Positions 1 through 6,019 are shown, counted from the stretch's first letter. The stretch is DNA of 7,564 bases from Phycisphaerae bacterium (GCA_012514125.1 JAAZAW010000289.1:1-7564); one strand, 5' to 3'. Numbers and translations: made by a program. Notes: generated by a model not told the origin, from the sequence alone.

Positions 1-721
1 CGTTATCTCCAAAGACGATGTGATAGGCTACGAAGTCTCCGGCAGGATCGGTTACTGTCGCTTCGGTCCAGTCGATGATACCGGTCACACGGGCTTCGTG
101 GTCGATTAACGTATGGCCGGGATGGAGGTCGCCGTGCACCAGGCAGGTGTGGCGAGGCCATTTTGACTCATTTGCCAACCAATTTTGCCATCGTTTCCAA
201 AGTTCGGCGCTGACGCCGAAGGCTGATTTTACGTTGTTCATTCGTTGTAGCATATGGGTACGAAGTTCATCGGGTTTCACAACTGTCAGGCCGGTTGTTT
301 CGGGTTGTGGGATGCTGATTTGGTGCAGGGCCACCAGGGCTTGGGCGAGGGTTCGGCTGTATGCGTCCGGCACGTTCTTTTCATCGATTTGCCAGACATA
401 GGCTTTTGCTTCCATATCGGTTGTGGCGGCAGGTATGCCTTCGAGTTGTCGGTATGCGATCAATTCATCGCTGACCACTTGCCAGTGCGGGACCTGGACC
501 GGCAGATGATCGGCTATGAGGGAAAGAATTTTCTGTTCCCGTTGTGCTTTGATCACTACATCGGTCCGTCGCGGGATGCGCATCACCCATCGCCGGTTTT
601 GGGTATCGACAGCGAACGCCACGACATAATCCAGGCCGGAGGAAGTAGTGCGAAGCGATGCTCGTTGTATCGCCAGGTTGTACCGAGCGGCGAGTTTTAC
701 GAGGTCATCGTTGGAATACAT
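1..721 (-). CDS. Macrolide 2'-phosphotransferase-like kinase (Mph family), C-terminus cut by window edge
   Basis: The reverse strand encodes at least 240 residues of an APH/Mph-type small-molecule kinase. The N-terminal lobe has an SGLDY element (residues 28-32) followed by WVMRIPRR (45-52), which resembles the nucleotide-binding strand pair of macrolide kinases. The C-lobe shows the catalytic loop HGDLHPGHT (196-204, catalytic Asp198) and the metal-binding IIDWTEA (215-221, Asp217). The VPHW, ELIAYRQLEG and WQIDEKNVP segments also look like Mph(B)/Mph(C) proteins. Family members transfer a phosphate from GTP to the 2'-hydroxyl of macrolides in the cytoplasm. Members are about 300 residues, so some 60 are missing to the left. 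The start is the ATG at 721: an in-frame TAA lies at 770-772, no other usable start lies between, and the N-terminus lines up with the family. No clear Shine-Dalgarno precedes it. No transposase or integron signature lies within the window. The family call is secure; macrolide as the true substrate is inference. Confidence 0.85.
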   Translation of the reverse strand, partial: MYSNDDLVKLAARYNLAIQRASLRTTSSGLDYVVAFAVDTQNRRWVMRIPRRTDVVIKAQREQKILSLIADHLPVQVPHWQVVSDELIAYRQLEGIPAATTDMEAKAYVWQIDEKNVPDAYSRTLAQALVALHQISIPQPETTGLTVVKPDELRTHMLQRMNNVKSAFGVSAELWKRWQNWLANESKWPRHTCLVHGDLHPGHTLIDHEARVTGIIDWTEATVTDPAGDFVAYHIVFGDN

Positions 722-871
722 GTCGTTGGGTCTTGATGTTAAGGAATTTGAAATACATGGTTGAAAAGTTTATCGTCGATTTGGCATGATGCAAGGAAAA
801 TTGATTGCCCGATGGGCTAGGGTATCGGTTCAAATTTTCCGGCAGTTTGTTTTTTATTGTTCTGGTCTTGG

Positions 872-888
872 TTTTTTTTTGGGGGGGG
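872..888. repeat. T9G8 homopolymer junction
   Basis: Nine T residues (872-880) run directly into eight G residues (881-888), about 20 bases upstream of the hemB -35 element. Homopolymers of this length are prone to slippage, in the cell and in sequencing. The position is outside any recognised coding region, so a length change would shift distances upstream of hemB rather than a reading frame. Confidence 0.9.
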
Positions 889-908
889 TGTGAAAAGATT
901 TTGTTCTC

Positions 909-935
909 TTGTCCTTTTTGTCGATGAGATATAAT
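909..935 (+). promoter_or_regulatory. Probable sigma70-type promoter for hemB
   Basis: A perfect TATAAT at 930-935 is preceded by TTGTCC at 909-914 with a 15-base spacer, or by CTTGTC at 908-913 with 16. A start site near 941 would give a leader of about 90 bases before the hemB ATG. The upstream CTCTTGTC string recurs in the promoter proposed at 6050, which supports the call. Confidence 0.5.
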
Positions 936-1021
936 GGACGGTGTAGATAGATGCGGTTTTGATCCTTTGGGCAGGATTTGTAAAGCTCGGTCCTGTTGAA
1001 GTGATGCAATCAGCTTTGAAT

Positions 1022-1026
1022 GGAGG
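1022..1026 (+). promoter_or_regulatory. hemB ribosome binding site
   Basis: A perfect GGAGG lies six bases upstream of the ATG at 1033. This fixes the start of hemB and indicates that this organism uses classic Shine-Dalgarno initiation. Confidence 0.85.
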
Positions 1027-1032
1027 TAATTT

Positions 1033-2043
1033 ATGGCGTTTCCCACACATCGACTTCGCCGGCTTCGTCGAACTGAAAAAGTTCGGGCGATGGTTCGTCA
1101 GGCTCATCTGGAATTAAATGATCTGGTTATGCCGCTGATCGTTCGTCCTGGTCAACGGGTATCTCGTCCGATTGTTTCTATGCCGGGTCAAGCTCAGATG
1201 TCGGTTGATTTTGCGGTTGAGGAATGTTTGGAACTTGAATCTTTGGGTATACCGGCGATTTTGCTTTTTGGGATTCCGGAATACAAAGACGAACGGGGTT
1301 CGAGCGCCTGGAGTGAGGATGATGTGATTCCTACCGCTATTCGGGCGATTCGTCAGAAATGTCCCGATTTGATCATTATGACCGATGTTTGTTTGTGCGA
1401 GTACACCAGTCACGGTCATTGCGGGCTTTTGCGTGAGGTTAACGGGGAGATGGTTGTCGATAATGATTCGACGCTTGAATGTTTGTCGAAGATTGCGGTG
1501 GTTCATGCTCAGGCGGGTGCGGATGTTATTGCTCCGTCGGATATGATGGATGGTCGAATTGGTGCGATTCGAAAGGCACTGGACGCATCGGGATTCGCTC
1601 AGGTCATTCTTTTAAGTTATGCCGCGAAGTATGCCTCATCGTTTTATGGTCCGTTCCGGCAGGCAGCGGAATCGGCACCGAAGTTTGGTGATCGTCGCAC
1701 TTATCAGATGGATTATCATAATTCCGACGAAGCGATTCGGGAGATTCGACTTGATCTTGAGGAAGGGGCGGATATGGTGATGGTCAAGCCGGCGTTGGCG
1801 TATCTTGACGTCATTCAGCGGGTCAAGCAGACGTTTCCTGTTCCGTTGGCGTGTTATAGTGTCAGCGGGGAATATTCGATGCTCAAGGCAGCGGCGCAGC
1901 AGGGGTGGCTTGACGAGCGGACGTGTGTGGTTGAAGCTTTGACCGGGATGAAACGCGCGGGAGCGGATATTATCATTACCTATTTTGCGAAAGATGTGGC
2001 TGAGTGGGTTCGGCAGATTCCTTCGTTGTGTCCGCGGGAATAG
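1033..2043 (+). CDS. hemB: Delta-aminolevulinic acid dehydratase (porphobilinogen synthase)
   Basis: This 336-residue protein condenses two 5-aminolevulinate molecules to porphobilinogen, the first common step of heme, siroheme and cobalamin synthesis, in the cytoplasm. Length and motifs are those of a complete HemB. The zinc-ligand cysteines are present in TDVCLCEYTSHGHCG (Cys120, Cys122, Cys130), so it is the zinc-type rather than the Asp-rich magnesium-type active site. The two Schiff-base lysines are Lys199 in LLSYAAKYASSFYGPFR and Lys252 in MVMVKPALAYLD. The segments DMMDGRIGAIR (170-180) and YSVSGEYSMLKAAA are also characteristic. A basic N-terminal arm (HRLRRLRRT) matches the arm used for subunit contacts in this normally octameric enzyme. 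The GGAGG six bases before the ATG supports the start. The gene stands alone, converging on aspC. Nothing appears damaged or missing. Confidence 0.98.
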   Translation: MAFPTHRLRRLRRTEKVRAMVRQAHLELNDLVMPLIVRPGQRVSRPIVSMPGQAQMSVDFAVEECLELESLGIPAILLFGIPEYKDERGSSAWSEDDVIPTAIRAIRQKCPDLIIMTDVCLCEYTSHGHCGLLREVNGEMVVDNDSTLECLSKIAVVHAQAGADVIAPSDMMDGRIGAIRKALDASGFAQVILLSYAAKYASSFYGPFRQAAESAPKFGDRRTYQMDYHNSDEAIREIRLDLEEGADMVMVKPALAYLDVIQRVKQTFPVPLACYSVSGEYSMLKAAAQQGWLDERTCVVEALTGMKRAGADIIITYFAKDVAEWVRQIPSLCPRE

Positions 2044-2060
2044 TCGTTATTAAAATTTTG

Positions 2061-2113
2061 TCGGTCGCCGAGTTTGTTGAAGGGGGATATGCTTCGACAG
2101 ACTCAGCGACCGA
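2061..2113. terminator. Long inverted repeat between convergent hemB and aspC, probable shared terminator
   Basis: The arms 2061-2082 and 2092-2113 are 22 bases each and pair along their whole length except for one C-A mismatch and two G-T wobbles (as plus-strand RNA), enclosing a nine-base loop. It begins 17 bases after the hemB stop and 30 bases beyond the aspC stop. No T-run follows on the plus strand; on the minus strand a short TTTT follows after about five bases. Position and stem strength suggest bidirectional termination or protection of the two 3' ends, but the weak T-tracts make a Rho-independent mechanism uncertain. Confidence 0.6.
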
Positions 2114-2143
2114 AACTAGGAATAGGATTTCATCGAAAGTGTA

Positions 2144-3355
2144 TTATTCTTTGAGCACGGAGGCGATGGATTGACAGATGTAGGGGAGATTTTTTTCATT
2201 CATTGCCGCGATGCAGGCTCTTCCGCTGTCGACCAGGTAGAGGGCGAACTGGTTGCGCAGTTTATGAACGGTTTCTTTCGACAGGCCTGTATAGGAGAAC
2301 ATGCCTTTTTGTTGGGTGATAAAGTCGAAGTTTTGTTTGACACCGTTGGCAGAGAGTGTTTTGACAAATTCGGTTCGCATCTGTTGAATTCGGTTTCGCA
2401 TTTGGGCGACTTCGATTTCCCATTGTGCCCGGAGTTTTTCATCGTTTAGAATCAGTGCCGCGACCTGAGCGCCGTGGGCGGGGGGATTTGAGTAATTGGT
2501 TCGGATTATTCGTTTGAGTTGGCTTAGGACGCGTTTGGATTCATCGGCGTCATCGGTCAGGATCGTGAGTGCTCCGACTCGTTCCCGGTATAGCGACATG
2601 GATTTGGAGAACGAATTAGCGATCAGGCAGGAGATGTTTGCCTGGGCGAAGGATCTCAGGGCGAAGGCGTCTTCTTCGATGCCGTCGCCGAATCCCTGAT
2701 AGGCGAAATCGATGAATGGAATCAGGTCATGGGTTTTGGACAACTCGACAAGTTTGGTCCATTGTTCTGGTGTGGGGTCGACGCCGGTGGGGTTATGGCA
2801 GCAGGCGTGGAGCAGGACGATGCTTTTAGCAGGGAGATTTTTGATGGTATTGTACATGCCGTCGAAATCCAGTCCGTTGGTTTTCGGGTCATAATAGGGA
2901 TAGGTTTGGACGGGGAAACCGGCGGATTGGAAAATTTGGCGATGATTTTCCCAGCTTGGATTGCTGATCCAGACCGTGGATTGGTTGAAGAAATTTTTGA
3001 GGAAGTCGGCGCCGATTTTCAGGGCGCCTGTGCCGCCCAGAGTTTGCACGGTGACTGTCTGGTTTTGTGCGATTCGCGGGGAATCGGCTCCGAGGAGCAG
3101 GATTTGAACGGCTTTGTTATAAGCAGCAACGCCGTCGATAGGGAGATAGCTTTTGGTTGTTTCCTGTTCGAACCATCGGGCTTCTGCGTGTCGGACGGAG
3201 GTCAGGACGGGGACTTTTCCGGTGCTGTTTTGGTAGACGCCGACGCCCAGGGTGACTTTTTTGGGGTTTTGGTCGGCATTGAATGCTTCTGTGAGTCCCA
3301 GGATCGGGTCCGGGGGGGCCTGCTGAATTTGAGAGAAAAGTGACGAATCACTCAT
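2144..3355 (-). CDS. aspC: Aspartate aminotransferase, class I PLP enzyme
   Basis: The 403-residue product closely resembles enterobacterial AspC/TyrB along its entire length. It transfers the amino group between aspartate/2-oxoglutarate and oxaloacetate/glutamate in the cytoplasm using pyridoxal phosphate. The cofactor lysine is Lys251 in NSFSKSMSLYRERVG, with Arg259 as a phosphate ligand. Asn188 lies in CCHNPTG, Asp216 and Tyr219 in IDFAYQGF, and Trp135 in SNPSW. Arg379 in VDSGRA binds the substrate alpha-carboxylate. Arg285, 34 residues after the lysine, matches the arginine that selects acidic side chains (Arg292 in pig numbering), which favours aspartate over purely aromatic substrates; overlap with tyrosine/phenylalanine transamination cannot be excluded. 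AAGGAG five bases upstream of the ATG supports the start. The gene converges with hemB and diverges from the fusion gene. Lysine and aspartate-pathway genes (lysC) lie some 3.5 kb away on the other strand, so co-transcription is not possible. Confidence 0.96.
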   Translation of the reverse strand: MSDSSLFSQIQQAPPDPILGLTEAFNADQNPKKVTLGVGVYQNSTGKVPVLTSVRHAEARWFEQETTKSYLPIDGVAAYNKAVQILLLGADSPRIAQNQTVTVQTLGGTGALKIGADFLKNFFNQSTVWISNPSWENHRQIFQSAGFPVQTYPYYDPKTNGLDFDGMYNTIKNLPAKSIVLLHACCHNPTGVDPTPEQWTKLVELSKTHDLIPFIDFAYQGFGDGIEEDAFALRSFAQANISCLIANSFSKSMSLYRERVGALTILTDDADESKRVLSQLKRIIRTNYSNPPAHGAQVAALILNDEKLRAQWEIEVAQMRNRIQQMRTEFVKTLSANGVKQNFDFITQQKGMFSYTGLSKETVHKLRNQFALYLVDSGRACIAAMNEKNLPYICQSIASVLKE

Positions 3356-3360
3356 ATTTG

Positions 3361-3366
3361 CTCCTT
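3361..3366 (-). promoter_or_regulatory. aspC ribosome binding site
   Basis: On the minus strand AAGGAG sits five bases before the ATG at 3355, a strong Shine-Dalgarno that decides the start. Confidence 0.85.
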
Positions 3367-3405
3367 TAGTATTGTTGTTTTTTTATTCTTTTTGTTGTGT
3401 TGTTT

Positions 3406-3431
3406 GTCCCGCATGGGCAGGACGTTTTTTT
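3406..3431 (+). terminator. Terminator-like hairpin with T7 tail inside the aspC upstream region
   Basis: GTCCCGC (3406-3412), loop ATGG, GCAGGAC (3417-3423), then G and seven T. The stem is seven pairs with one C-A mismatch on the plus strand. Orientation is opposite to aspC, so it would stop plus-strand transcripts running antisense through aspC. On the minus strand the mismatch becomes a G-U pair and the same hairpin would sit in the aspC leader without a T-tail. Confidence 0.3.
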
Positions 3432-3657
3432 GCGCACAAGAATACCGTTTTTTTAGGCTTAGGGTACAAAAAACGACTAACAGCAGTTGTCAAGAAACGC
3501 GCACGGGGGGATAGTATATGTTATTTTTCGGAGTTCGTCAATATTCCTGGGAGGGGATGGAAAAATTTTTTTATTGTGTCATTGCGTGAAAAGCAGGCTC
3601 GGCTTTCGAGGGGTAAGGAATCGCGGGGAATATTTTGAAAAATTATTTTTCAGCCTC

Positions 3658-3684
3658 TTGACATCGTATAGAACGTGATATGAT
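3658..3684 (+). promoter_or_regulatory. Strong sigma70-like promoter upstream of the fusion gene
   Basis: A perfect TTGACA at 3658-3663 is followed after 15 bases by TATGAT at 3679-3684 (five of six consensus positions). If the -35 is read as CTTGAC (3657-3662) the spacer is 16, matching the architecture at hemB. The predicted start is near 3690, more than 200 bases before the first codon of the fusion gene, which leaves room for a leader RNA. Confidence 0.6.
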
Positions 3685-3689
3685 ATACA

Positions 3690-3883
3690 GATTGTGATTC
3701 TCTGGTGAATAGCAGTGTGGGTTCGTTTTTTTTCGGACCGATATATGCTGATAGCGTAGACTTCATGATCCTACGCGAAAGGTAAACGGACATTTTAACC
3801 TTGAGGTTATGCGTTCGATGAAATAAAGCACTACAAGGCTGTTTCACATTCCCCCGCTGAACGACCGGTCGTCGTTATTTTTT
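3690..3883 (+). ncRNA. Candidate structured leader or small RNA, about 195 nt
   Basis: The stretch between the promoter at 3658 and the T6 run at 3878-3883 can be folded by eye into a closed structure. A long-range stem joins GTG AATAGC AGTG (3705-3717) with CACT (3829-3832) and GCTGTT-T-CAC (3838-3847), interrupted by a five-base bulge. Inside it lie three local hairpins: GGTTCG/CGGACC (3720-3725 and 3734-3739) around a loop of eight T, GCGTAG/CTACGC (3754-3759 and 3771-3776), and TAACC-TTGA-GGTTA (3796-3809) flanked by AACG/CGTT (3785-3788 and 3812-3815). A terminator-like hairpin closes the 3' end. This could be a free small RNA, or a cis-acting leader controlling the fusion gene by attenuation. 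I checked by eye for SAM, TPP, cobalamin, guanidine, 6S, SRP, tmRNA and RNase P signatures and recognise none. Confidence 0.4.
3860..3883 (+). terminator. Terminator or attenuator immediately upstream of the fusion gene
   Basis: AACGAC (3860-3865), loop CGGTC, GTCGTT (3871-3876), then A and six T. The six-pair stem is modest in strength, and its core is also part of a 12-base perfect palindrome at 3861-3872. Lying 13 bases before the GTG start, it would end a small RNA or act as an attenuator for the downstream gene. Confidence 0.45.
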
Positions 3884-3898
3884 ACTAGAAAGGCTAGT
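3884..3898 (+). promoter_or_regulatory. Short inverted repeat placing the AAAGG ribosome site in a loop over the start codon
   Basis: ACTAG (3884-3888), AAAGG, CTAGT (3894-3898) is a perfect five-base inverted repeat. The only Shine-Dalgarno-like bases lie in its loop, and its right arm overlaps the GTG at 3897. AAAGG is three bases from that GTG but 15 from the ATG at 3909, so neither start has ideal spacing. A role in restraining translation is inference. Confidence 0.35.
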
Positions 3899-5948
3899 GG
3901 CAGCACACATGAACGGAAATGGTCTGAATCCTGGTCATTCCAACGGTAAGAGTCAGACGGAAAAGGAAAAAGACAAACCTCCACAACGCTCCCGATCCGG
4001 TCGAATCCAGACGCTTGGTCCGGTGGCGAACCTTGAACAGCATGTTCGCTCGGATTGGTGGCGAGGGATTTTCAATTCTCTTTATTTGAAAACCGACGCC
4101 GATGTGGTCGAAGACAGTCATATTACCCGCCAGGAAGTCGGTCTTTTTGCCGACCTTCTGAAACTTTCGCCTGAGGATAAAATTCTGGATCTTTGCTGCG
4201 GTCAGGGTCGGCATTCGTTGGAATTGGCGCGTCGGGGTCAGAAGAATGTGGAAGGGTTGGATCGATCGCATTATTTGATTCAGCGAGGAAAGATGATCGC
4301 ACGGAAAGAAGCGCTTGGGGTGAAATTTCGCGAAGGCGACGCTCGGAAGTTGCCTTATCCGACGGATCATTTCGATGTTGTTGTCATTCTGGGCAACAGT
4401 TTCGGTTATTTTGATTCGGTTGAAGACGATTTGCGGGTACTCAAGGAAGTTTGCCGGGTTCTCAAACCGTGGGGTAGATTGCTCATTGACGTTACCGACG
4501 GCGATTACATCCGGCGGAAGTTTGAGCCTCGTTCGTGGGAGTGGATCGACAAGAAGCATTTTGTTTGCCGCGAGCGTTCGCTTTCTGCGGATGGGCAGCG
4601 GCTTATTTCGCGGGAAGTGATCAGCAACGTTGAAAAAGGGTTGCTTGCGGATCAGTTTTACGCGGAACGGCTTTATACGCCGGAATCGATCAGTGATTTG
4701 CTCAGGAACGCCGGTTTTAACGATACTGTTGTTCACAATTCCCTGAGTCCCGAATCTCAACGAAACCAGGACCTTGGTATGATGGAACGGCGGATCGTCG
4801 TGACTTCGGTGGTGCGTAAGGAATGGAGTTGTGTCAAGAAAAAGCTGAAATTGGCTCATCGTCGCGTGGTGGTGATTCAGGGCGATCCGACCAAGCCCGA
4901 TCCGACCAAGCCGATGTCGGTTTTTGACGACGACGATTTTTATACGATAGATCAGTTGAAAAGCGCCTTGCGTGAATTGCCCGATTATCAGTTCACTTAT
5001 CTTGATAATCACGACACGCTGTTTGCGGACCTGATGAAACACAAAGGCAAGTTCGATTATGCGTTGAATCTTTGTGACGAAGGGTTCAATAATAATCCTC
5101 GGCTTGAGCTTCATGTGCCGGCGATTCTGGAGTGTCTGGGCATTCCTTACACCGGGGCGGCTCCGCAGTGTCTGGCCCATTGCTACGACAAGTCGCTGGT
5201 TCGGGGTATTGCCCTGGAGATGGGCATTCCCGTGCCGCAGGCGTTTTTTATCAATCCCGGTGACACCAAGTTTGAAATGCCCTTTGGTTTTCCGGTTATC
5301 GTCAAGCCGAACTTTGGTGATTCGAGCTTTGGGATTACGCAGCGGTGTGTTGCCTATAGTCTTGAAGAGCTGCTTAACGCGATCGGGGAAATTCGCGGCA
5401 AGTTTGGTTACGACAAGCCTATTTTGTGCGAAGAATTTCTTACCGGCAAGGACTTGAGTCTGGGCATTATCGGTAATCCGCCTTCTTCATATACTATTTT
5501 GCCGATTACGGAAGAAGATTATTCCGCCGTGCCGGTAGAGTTGCCGCGGCTTTGCGGATACGAAGCCAAATGGGATCCGCAATCGCCTTACTGGAATATC
5601 CGATCCATGCCAGCGGAGCTGACCGAATCGCAGGAAAAGACGATGATCGCATGCAGCGTTCGGCTTTTCGATCGATTGGAATGTCGCGATTATGCCCGGA
5701 TAGACTGGCGGCTTAGTGCCGGAGGGGAACCTAAGATGCTCGAAGTGAACCCCAATCCCGGTTGGTGCTGGGACGGTCATTTGTGCAAGATGGCGAAGTA
5801 TACCGGTATGACTTATGCTGATATGCTTGAAGCTATTTTGAAGGCGGCGGAACATCGCCTTGGTTTGCGGTCGGTTTGTCAGAAGAAAGAAGACGATTCC
5901 CCTGTGATCAAAACTCTGATGGTTTCGATGGAAAAATCGGCGATCTGA
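3897..5948 (+). CDS. Fusion protein: class I SAM-dependent methyltransferase + D-Ala-D-Ala ligase-like ATP-grasp enzyme
   Basis: This 683-residue protein joins two enzymes. Residues 1-40 are a hydrophilic, probably disordered tail with no signal peptide. Residues about 50-305 are a Rossmann methyltransferase with the SAM loop ILDLCCGQGRH (96-106), acidic LDRS (Asp122), GDARKLPYP (147-155) and a VCRVLKPWGRLLIDV strand. A linker carries a tandem DPTKP (330-339). Residues about 320-655 form an ATP-grasp ligase like Ddl: YTG and YDKSLVRG (430-437), VIVKPNFGDSSFG (Lys470), CEEFL (Glu512/513), YEAKW, YARIDWRL (Asp603) and LEVNPNPGW (Glu616, Asn618) supply ATP and magnesium ligands. The N-terminal SAE motif and HGxxGEDG of true Ddl are replaced (NLCDEGFNNNPRLE), so peptidoglycan D-Ala-D-Ala synthesis is unlikely and the substrate is unknown. 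An ATP-dependent amide-type ligation coupled to methylation, in the cytoplasm, is the reasonable inference. Start is GTG 3897 or ATG 3909; the difference is four residues. It has its own promoter and terminator. Confidence 0.85.
   Translation: MAAHMNGNGLNPGHSNGKSQTEKEKDKPPQRSRSGRIQTLGPVANLEQHVRSDWWRGIFNSLYLKTDADVVEDSHITRQEVGLFADLLKLSPEDKILDLCCGQGRHSLELARRGQKNVEGLDRSHYLIQRGKMIARKEALGVKFREGDARKLPYPTDHFDVVVILGNSFGYFDSVEDDLRVLKEVCRVLKPWGRLLIDVTDGDYIRRKFEPRSWEWIDKKHFVCRERSLSADGQRLISREVISNVEKGLLADQFYAERLYTPESISDLLRNAGFNDTVVHNSLSPESQRNQDLGMMERRIVVTSVVRKEWSCVKKKLKLAHRRVVVIQGDPTKPDPTKPMSVFDDDDFYTIDQLKSALRELPDYQFTYLDNHDTLFADLMKHKGKFDYALNLCDEGFNNNPRLELHVPAILECLGIPYTGAAPQCLAHCYDKSLVRGIALEMGIPVPQAFFINPGDTKFEMPFGFPVIVKPNFGDSSFGITQRCVAYSLEELLNAIGEIRGKFGYDKPILCEEFLTGKDLSLGIIGNPPSSYTILPITEEDYSAVPVELPRLCGYEAKWDPQSPYWNIRSMPAELTESQEKTMIACSVRLFDRLECRDYARIDWRLSAGGEPKMLEVNPNPGWCWDGHLCKMAKYTGMTYADMLEAILKAAEHRLGLRSVCQKKEDDSPVIKTLMVSMEKSAI
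4884..4913 (+). repeat. Tandem 15-bp direct repeat in the interdomain linker
   Basis: Two head-to-tail 15-base units (4884-4898 and 4899-4913), identical except for the last base, encode DPTKP twice at residues 330-339. They sit at the start of the ATP-grasp part, just after its first strand (VVVIQG). The near identity at DNA level points to a recent duplication or slippage event that lengthened the loop by five residues. Confidence 0.85.
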
Positions 5949-5981
5949 GGTTGAATAGATTTTGCATTATGATAAAAATAG

Positions 5982-6019
5982 GTTTGTCTGTGATTTGTTA
6001 TTACAGCAAACGTGTTTTT
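5982..6019 (+). terminator. Probable Rho-independent terminator of the fusion gene
   Basis: GTTTG-T-CTGT (5982-5991) pairs with ACAGCAAAC (6003-6011), nine pairs with one bulged T and an 11-base loop, followed by GTG and T5. It starts 33 bases after the stop codon and ends about 30 bases before the next promoter, consistent with separating the fusion gene from the lysC unit. Confidence 0.5.

Larger units (their letters stand above)
722..1032. other. Divergent intergenic region between the kinase gene and hemB
   Basis: These 311 bases hold the probable hemB promoter and ribosome binding site on the plus strand and a striking T9G8 run at 872-888. There is also a small inverted repeat, GCCC-GAT-GGGC (807-817). 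For the leftward gene only a weak promoter is visible: ATGCAA at 789-794 and AGTTTA at 767-772, read on the minus strand as TTGCAT, 16 bases, TAAACT. Open frames here on the minus strand are low-complexity, Lys/Thr/Pro-rich translations without a family resemblance, and I do not consider them genes. Confidence 0.6.
3356..3896. other. Long divergent intergenic region between aspC and the fusion gene
   Basis: The left part (3356-3500) is the aspC leader and upstream region. It holds several T-runs on the plus strand, a terminator-like hairpin on that strand (3406-3431), an AT-rich inverted repeat CGTTTTTT/AAAAAACG (3446-3453 and 3468-3475), and a minus-strand TTGACA (3488-3493) without a convincing -10 partner. 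The middle (about 3500-3650) shows nothing I can name. The right part (3658-3896) holds a promoter and a structured leader for the plus-strand gene. Small open frames at 3372-3638, 3487-3678 and, in reverse, 3650-3847 lack ribosome sites and family resemblance. Confidence 0.6.

Noticed and set aside
1..721. Recent horizontal transfer of the kinase gene inferred from different codon use than hemB
   Set aside because: The same C-ending preference is seen in aspC on the same strand, so strand skew explains it; no mobile element is visible.
254..736. 160-codon plus-strand open frame over the kinase gene
   Set aside because: Antisense to the kinase, whose motifs are unmistakable; no ribosome site and no recognisable domain.
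705..1107. Two small minus-strand open frames in the kinase-hemB gap
   Set aside because: They cross the hemB promoter and start, translate the T9G8 tract into Lys/Pro runs, and resemble no protein family.
2729..3343. 204-codon plus-strand open frame over aspC
   Set aside because: Antisense shadow of a well-conserved aminotransferase.
3488..3493. Minus-strand TTGACA as the aspC promoter
   Set aside because: No acceptable -10 element lies 16-18 bases downstream on that strand; the aspC promoter remains unassigned.
3372..3638. 88-codon plus-strand open frame starting in the aspC leader
   Set aside because: It begins in a T-rich region without a ribosome site, crosses terminator-like and AT-rich repeats, and shows no motif.
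3690..3883. 6S, SRP, tmRNA, RNase P RNA or SAM riboswitch identity for the leader
   Set aside because: None of the conserved sequence blocks I know for these RNAs is present, although the length is similar to 6S RNA; only a covariance search could decide.
3894..5180. 428-codon open frame on the minus strand opposite the fusion gene
   Set aside because: It lies entirely antisense to a gene with clear motifs, its translation has no family resemblance, and it is explained by rarity of TTA/CTA/TCA codons in the real frame.
4860..5870. Canonical ddl for the ATP-grasp half
   Set aside because: ATP-binding residues fit, but the N-terminal SAE motif and HGxxGEDG of D-Ala-D-Ala ligases are absent and the domain is fused to a methyltransferase.
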